In this document: in pieces, positions 13,767 to 14,747 of the stretch | How positions within the stretch are numbered: position 1 is the stretch's first letter | How the letters are laid out: each line of letters opens with the position of its first letter | The notes under the pieces: generated by a model | The model's input: only the letters and a program-made list of their open reading frames with translations | What the model was told of the DNA's origin: nothing | Databases searched by the model: none | Assembly (NCBI GenBank): GCA_023356515.1 | Contig: JAKQYG010000046.1 | Span: 1 to 14,747 of the forward strand | Reading direction: 5' to 3' | DNA from: Trichodesmium sp. MAG_R04 | GTDB lineage: Bacteria; Cyanobacteriota; Cyanobacteriia; Cyanobacteriales; Microcoleaceae | Length of the DNA stretch: 14,747 nucleotides | Translations under genes and position numbers: made by a program

Positions 13767-14030
13767 ATTCCCCTTGAAAATGCCATATTTTGCTGCTCGC
13801 TCTTGTCTCATACATGCGCACTCCAAGTGGAACACCCTGTTTTTTGTATTTATCGCTGCGTTTACATCAGGGTCTGTTGCTATACCGCAGTGCTCACAAG
13901 AATGAATTATTTTGGATAATTCTTTGGGGACTTTTTCACCACAATTTGAGAAATCTTGGCTGGTATGGGCGAGGAGCTACAGCTATAGTTCTACTCCAGC
14001 ATTTAAAGATTATGGCGTGAGGCTTCTCGA
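13755..14030 (-). pseudogene. TnpB C-terminal fossil (IS605/IS1341 family)
   Basis: The minus-strand translation from 13967 downward reads HTSQDFSNCGEKVPKELSK, then SCEHCGIATDPDVNAAINTK. This is the TnpB/OrfB zinc ribbon and the RuvC-III DxNAA segment of RNA-guided transposon nucleases. The first CxxC has lost one Cys (FSNC for CSNC). Just upstream, VAPR is read in another frame from HTSQ, and stops appear in the VAP frame context, so at least one frameshift separates them near 13968-13990. Upstream homology fades by about 14030. The N-terminal two thirds, tnpA and any ends are missing, so it is a dead remnant. The tail below about 13835 is not recognisable. Confidence 0.75.
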
Positions 14031-14110
14031 ATATTTGGCTAAATTAGCTGTGTCAGTCAACTATTGGAGTGACGGGCATAAAAACGCAGTGCAACTCAAC
14101 AAAGCTTTAT

Positions 14111-14143
14111 TATAGTTAGGTTTAGGAGCGAAACCTAACTATA
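14111..14143. repeat. 13-bp perfect hairpin, GTTAGGTTT/AAACCTAAC family
   Basis: TATAGTTAGGTTT (14111-14123) and AAACCTAACTATA (14131-14143) are exact complements around AGGAGCG. It is the cleanest member of the family also seen at 1942 and 6907. Downstream, TAGCTGTGTCAGTC occurs at 14160-14173 and also at 14045-14058. Lying downstream of the 3' end of the DUF4912-like gene on the minus strand, it might serve as a terminator or mRNA-end structure, but no T-run follows on that strand. Confidence 0.7.
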
Positions 14144-14225
14144 GTTATTACAACTTTTTAGCTGTGTCAGTCTATTAGGTTATATTAAGCAGTTATTAAA
14201 CCTGAATAAATAAACTCATAGATTT

Positions 14226-14747
14226 TTAGCTTATCAATTCCCAAATAGCTTCTTTTTTAGTATTCGTACGACGCTCTGGAGTTTCACGAGTAAATTTCAT
14301 GTGAATAGAGCGGTTTTGCTCTCCATCAACTGCTACTGCCATGATTGGATAATCAATCAGACTATCAGGGAAAGCCATCTGAAAGGAGAATGTACCATCA
14401 GAATTCAGTTTAATAGGTCGTCCACCGATGGTAACAGTAGCATCAGGTTCAGTTGCACCGTGGATAATAAGTTCGGCATCAGCAACTAACCAGAACTGGC
14501 GAGGACGAACTGGTGGCATGGAGGCAGCAATACCAGACATATTCATACCTACTCCAGAAGCAGTTAACCCTACTCCAGACATATTCATACCTACTCCAGA
14601 AGCAGTTAACCCTACTCCAGACATTCTCATACCTACTCCAGAAGCAGTTAATCCTACTCCAGACATTCTCATACCTACTCCAGAAGCAGTTAATCCTACT
14701 CCAGACATTCTCATACCTACTCCAGAAGTAGTTAACCCTATTCCAGA
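14226..14747 (-). CDS. Partial (3' end) DUF4912-like protein with SGVG repeats
   Basis: The frame is open to the right edge, so only the C-terminal 173 residues are seen. First come heptad-like repeats of SGVGLTA and SGVGMRM/SGVGMNM (14-residue period), then a junction ASMPPVRPRQFWLVADAELI. A small beta-sandwich domain follows (HGATEPDATVTIGGRPIKL, NSDGTFSFQMAF, IMAVAVDGEQNRSIHM), ending TKKEAIWELIS. I recall the LVADAELI...GATEPDA...IGGRPIKL pattern from cyanobacterial DUF4912 proteins; its role is unknown. The repeat segment is low-complexity, glycine- and serine-rich and probably flexible. The start codon and N-terminal part lie outside the window. Confidence 0.72.
   Translation of the reverse strand, partial: SGIGLTTSGVGMRMSGVGLTASGVGMRMSGVGLTASGVGMRMSGVGLTASGVGMNMSGVGLTASGVGMNMSGIAASMPPVRPRQFWLVADAELIIHGATEPDATVTIGGRPIKLNSDGTFSFQMAFPDSLIDYPIMAVAVDGEQNRSIHMKFTRETPERRTNTKKEAIWELIS
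14532..14747. repeat. 42-bp tandem repeat within the DUF4912-like gene
   Basis: About five units of 42 bp, each made of two related halves with CTACTCCAGA, continue to the window edge. Units differ mainly at ATTCATA versus TCTCATA and a few third positions. They encode the 14-residue SGVG repeats in frame, so copy number can change without breaking the gene. Confidence 0.9.

Noticed and set aside
13602..14115. Open frames at 13602-13835 (minus), 13790-14020 and 13912-14115 (plus)
   Set aside because: The first is the tail of the TnpB fossil running antiframe into the DUF2358 gene; the other two are antisense to the fossil.
14301..14731. Plus-strand frames at 14301-14489 and 14513-14731
   Set aside because: They are antisense to the DUF4912-like gene; the second only reflects the reverse complement of its 42-bp repeats.
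14532..14747. CRISPR array
   Set aside because: The 42-bp units are contiguous without unique spacers and encode an in-frame protein repeat.

Overview
The window looks like a chromosomal stretch of a low-GC filamentous cyanobacterium. A Trichodesmium/Okeania-type marine Oscillatoriales is my best guess, inferred from style rather than from a marker gene. Nine exact HIP1 octamers (GCGATCGC at about 460, 871, 1700, 3799, 7859, 8059, 8651, 9784 and 10457), all inside coding regions, point to cyanobacteria. So do several cyanobacterial families: the pentapeptide-repeat membrane protein, DUF2358, DUF4912, the fused CobL and the Get3-type ATPase with an HSP20-like tail. Intergenic DNA is long, AT-rich and full of small repeats and dead transposon pieces.

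Layout. (1) 1-2075: 5' part of a membrane protein gene running off the left edge, divergent from peptide deformylase (def), then a 66-residue membrane protein. (2) 2076-8173: a surface-polysaccharide patch with a 12-TM-class GT-C-like membrane protein (minus), a long-form glucose-1-phosphate nucleotidylyltransferase (rmlA type), a GT2 glycosyltransferase whose start codon appears to be ATC, and a GT4 glycosyltransferase. The first would supply a dTDP-sugar precursor, the two soluble transferases would add sugars, and the membrane protein would act at the membrane. (3) 8377-9323: a two-gene minus-strand operon, a small membrane protein followed by a SAM methyltransferase. (4) 9652-12535: CobL (cobalamin C5/C15 methylase and decarboxylase) and a Get3/ArsA-family ATPase, both minus and separated by 418 bases holding a leader hairpin, a spaced direct repeat and an IS630 transposase fossil. 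(5) 12536-14225: a mobile-element graveyard around one intact gene (DUF2358). It holds a 93-bp foldback element, a miniature IS605/TnpB-type element whose right end resembles an omega RNA 3' end, and a TnpB C-terminal fossil. (6) 14226-14747: the 3' end of a DUF4912-like gene with 42-bp tandem repeats, running off the right edge.

The most interesting points are the start-codon-less GT2 gene preceded by a 174-bp-period tandem duplication, with a third diverged copy upstream of rmlA; the miniature TnpB-type element ending exactly one base before the DUF2358 stop codon; and a compact three-stem RNA-like structure at 9490-9559. I see no rRNA, tRNA, CRISPR array or complete insertion sequence.
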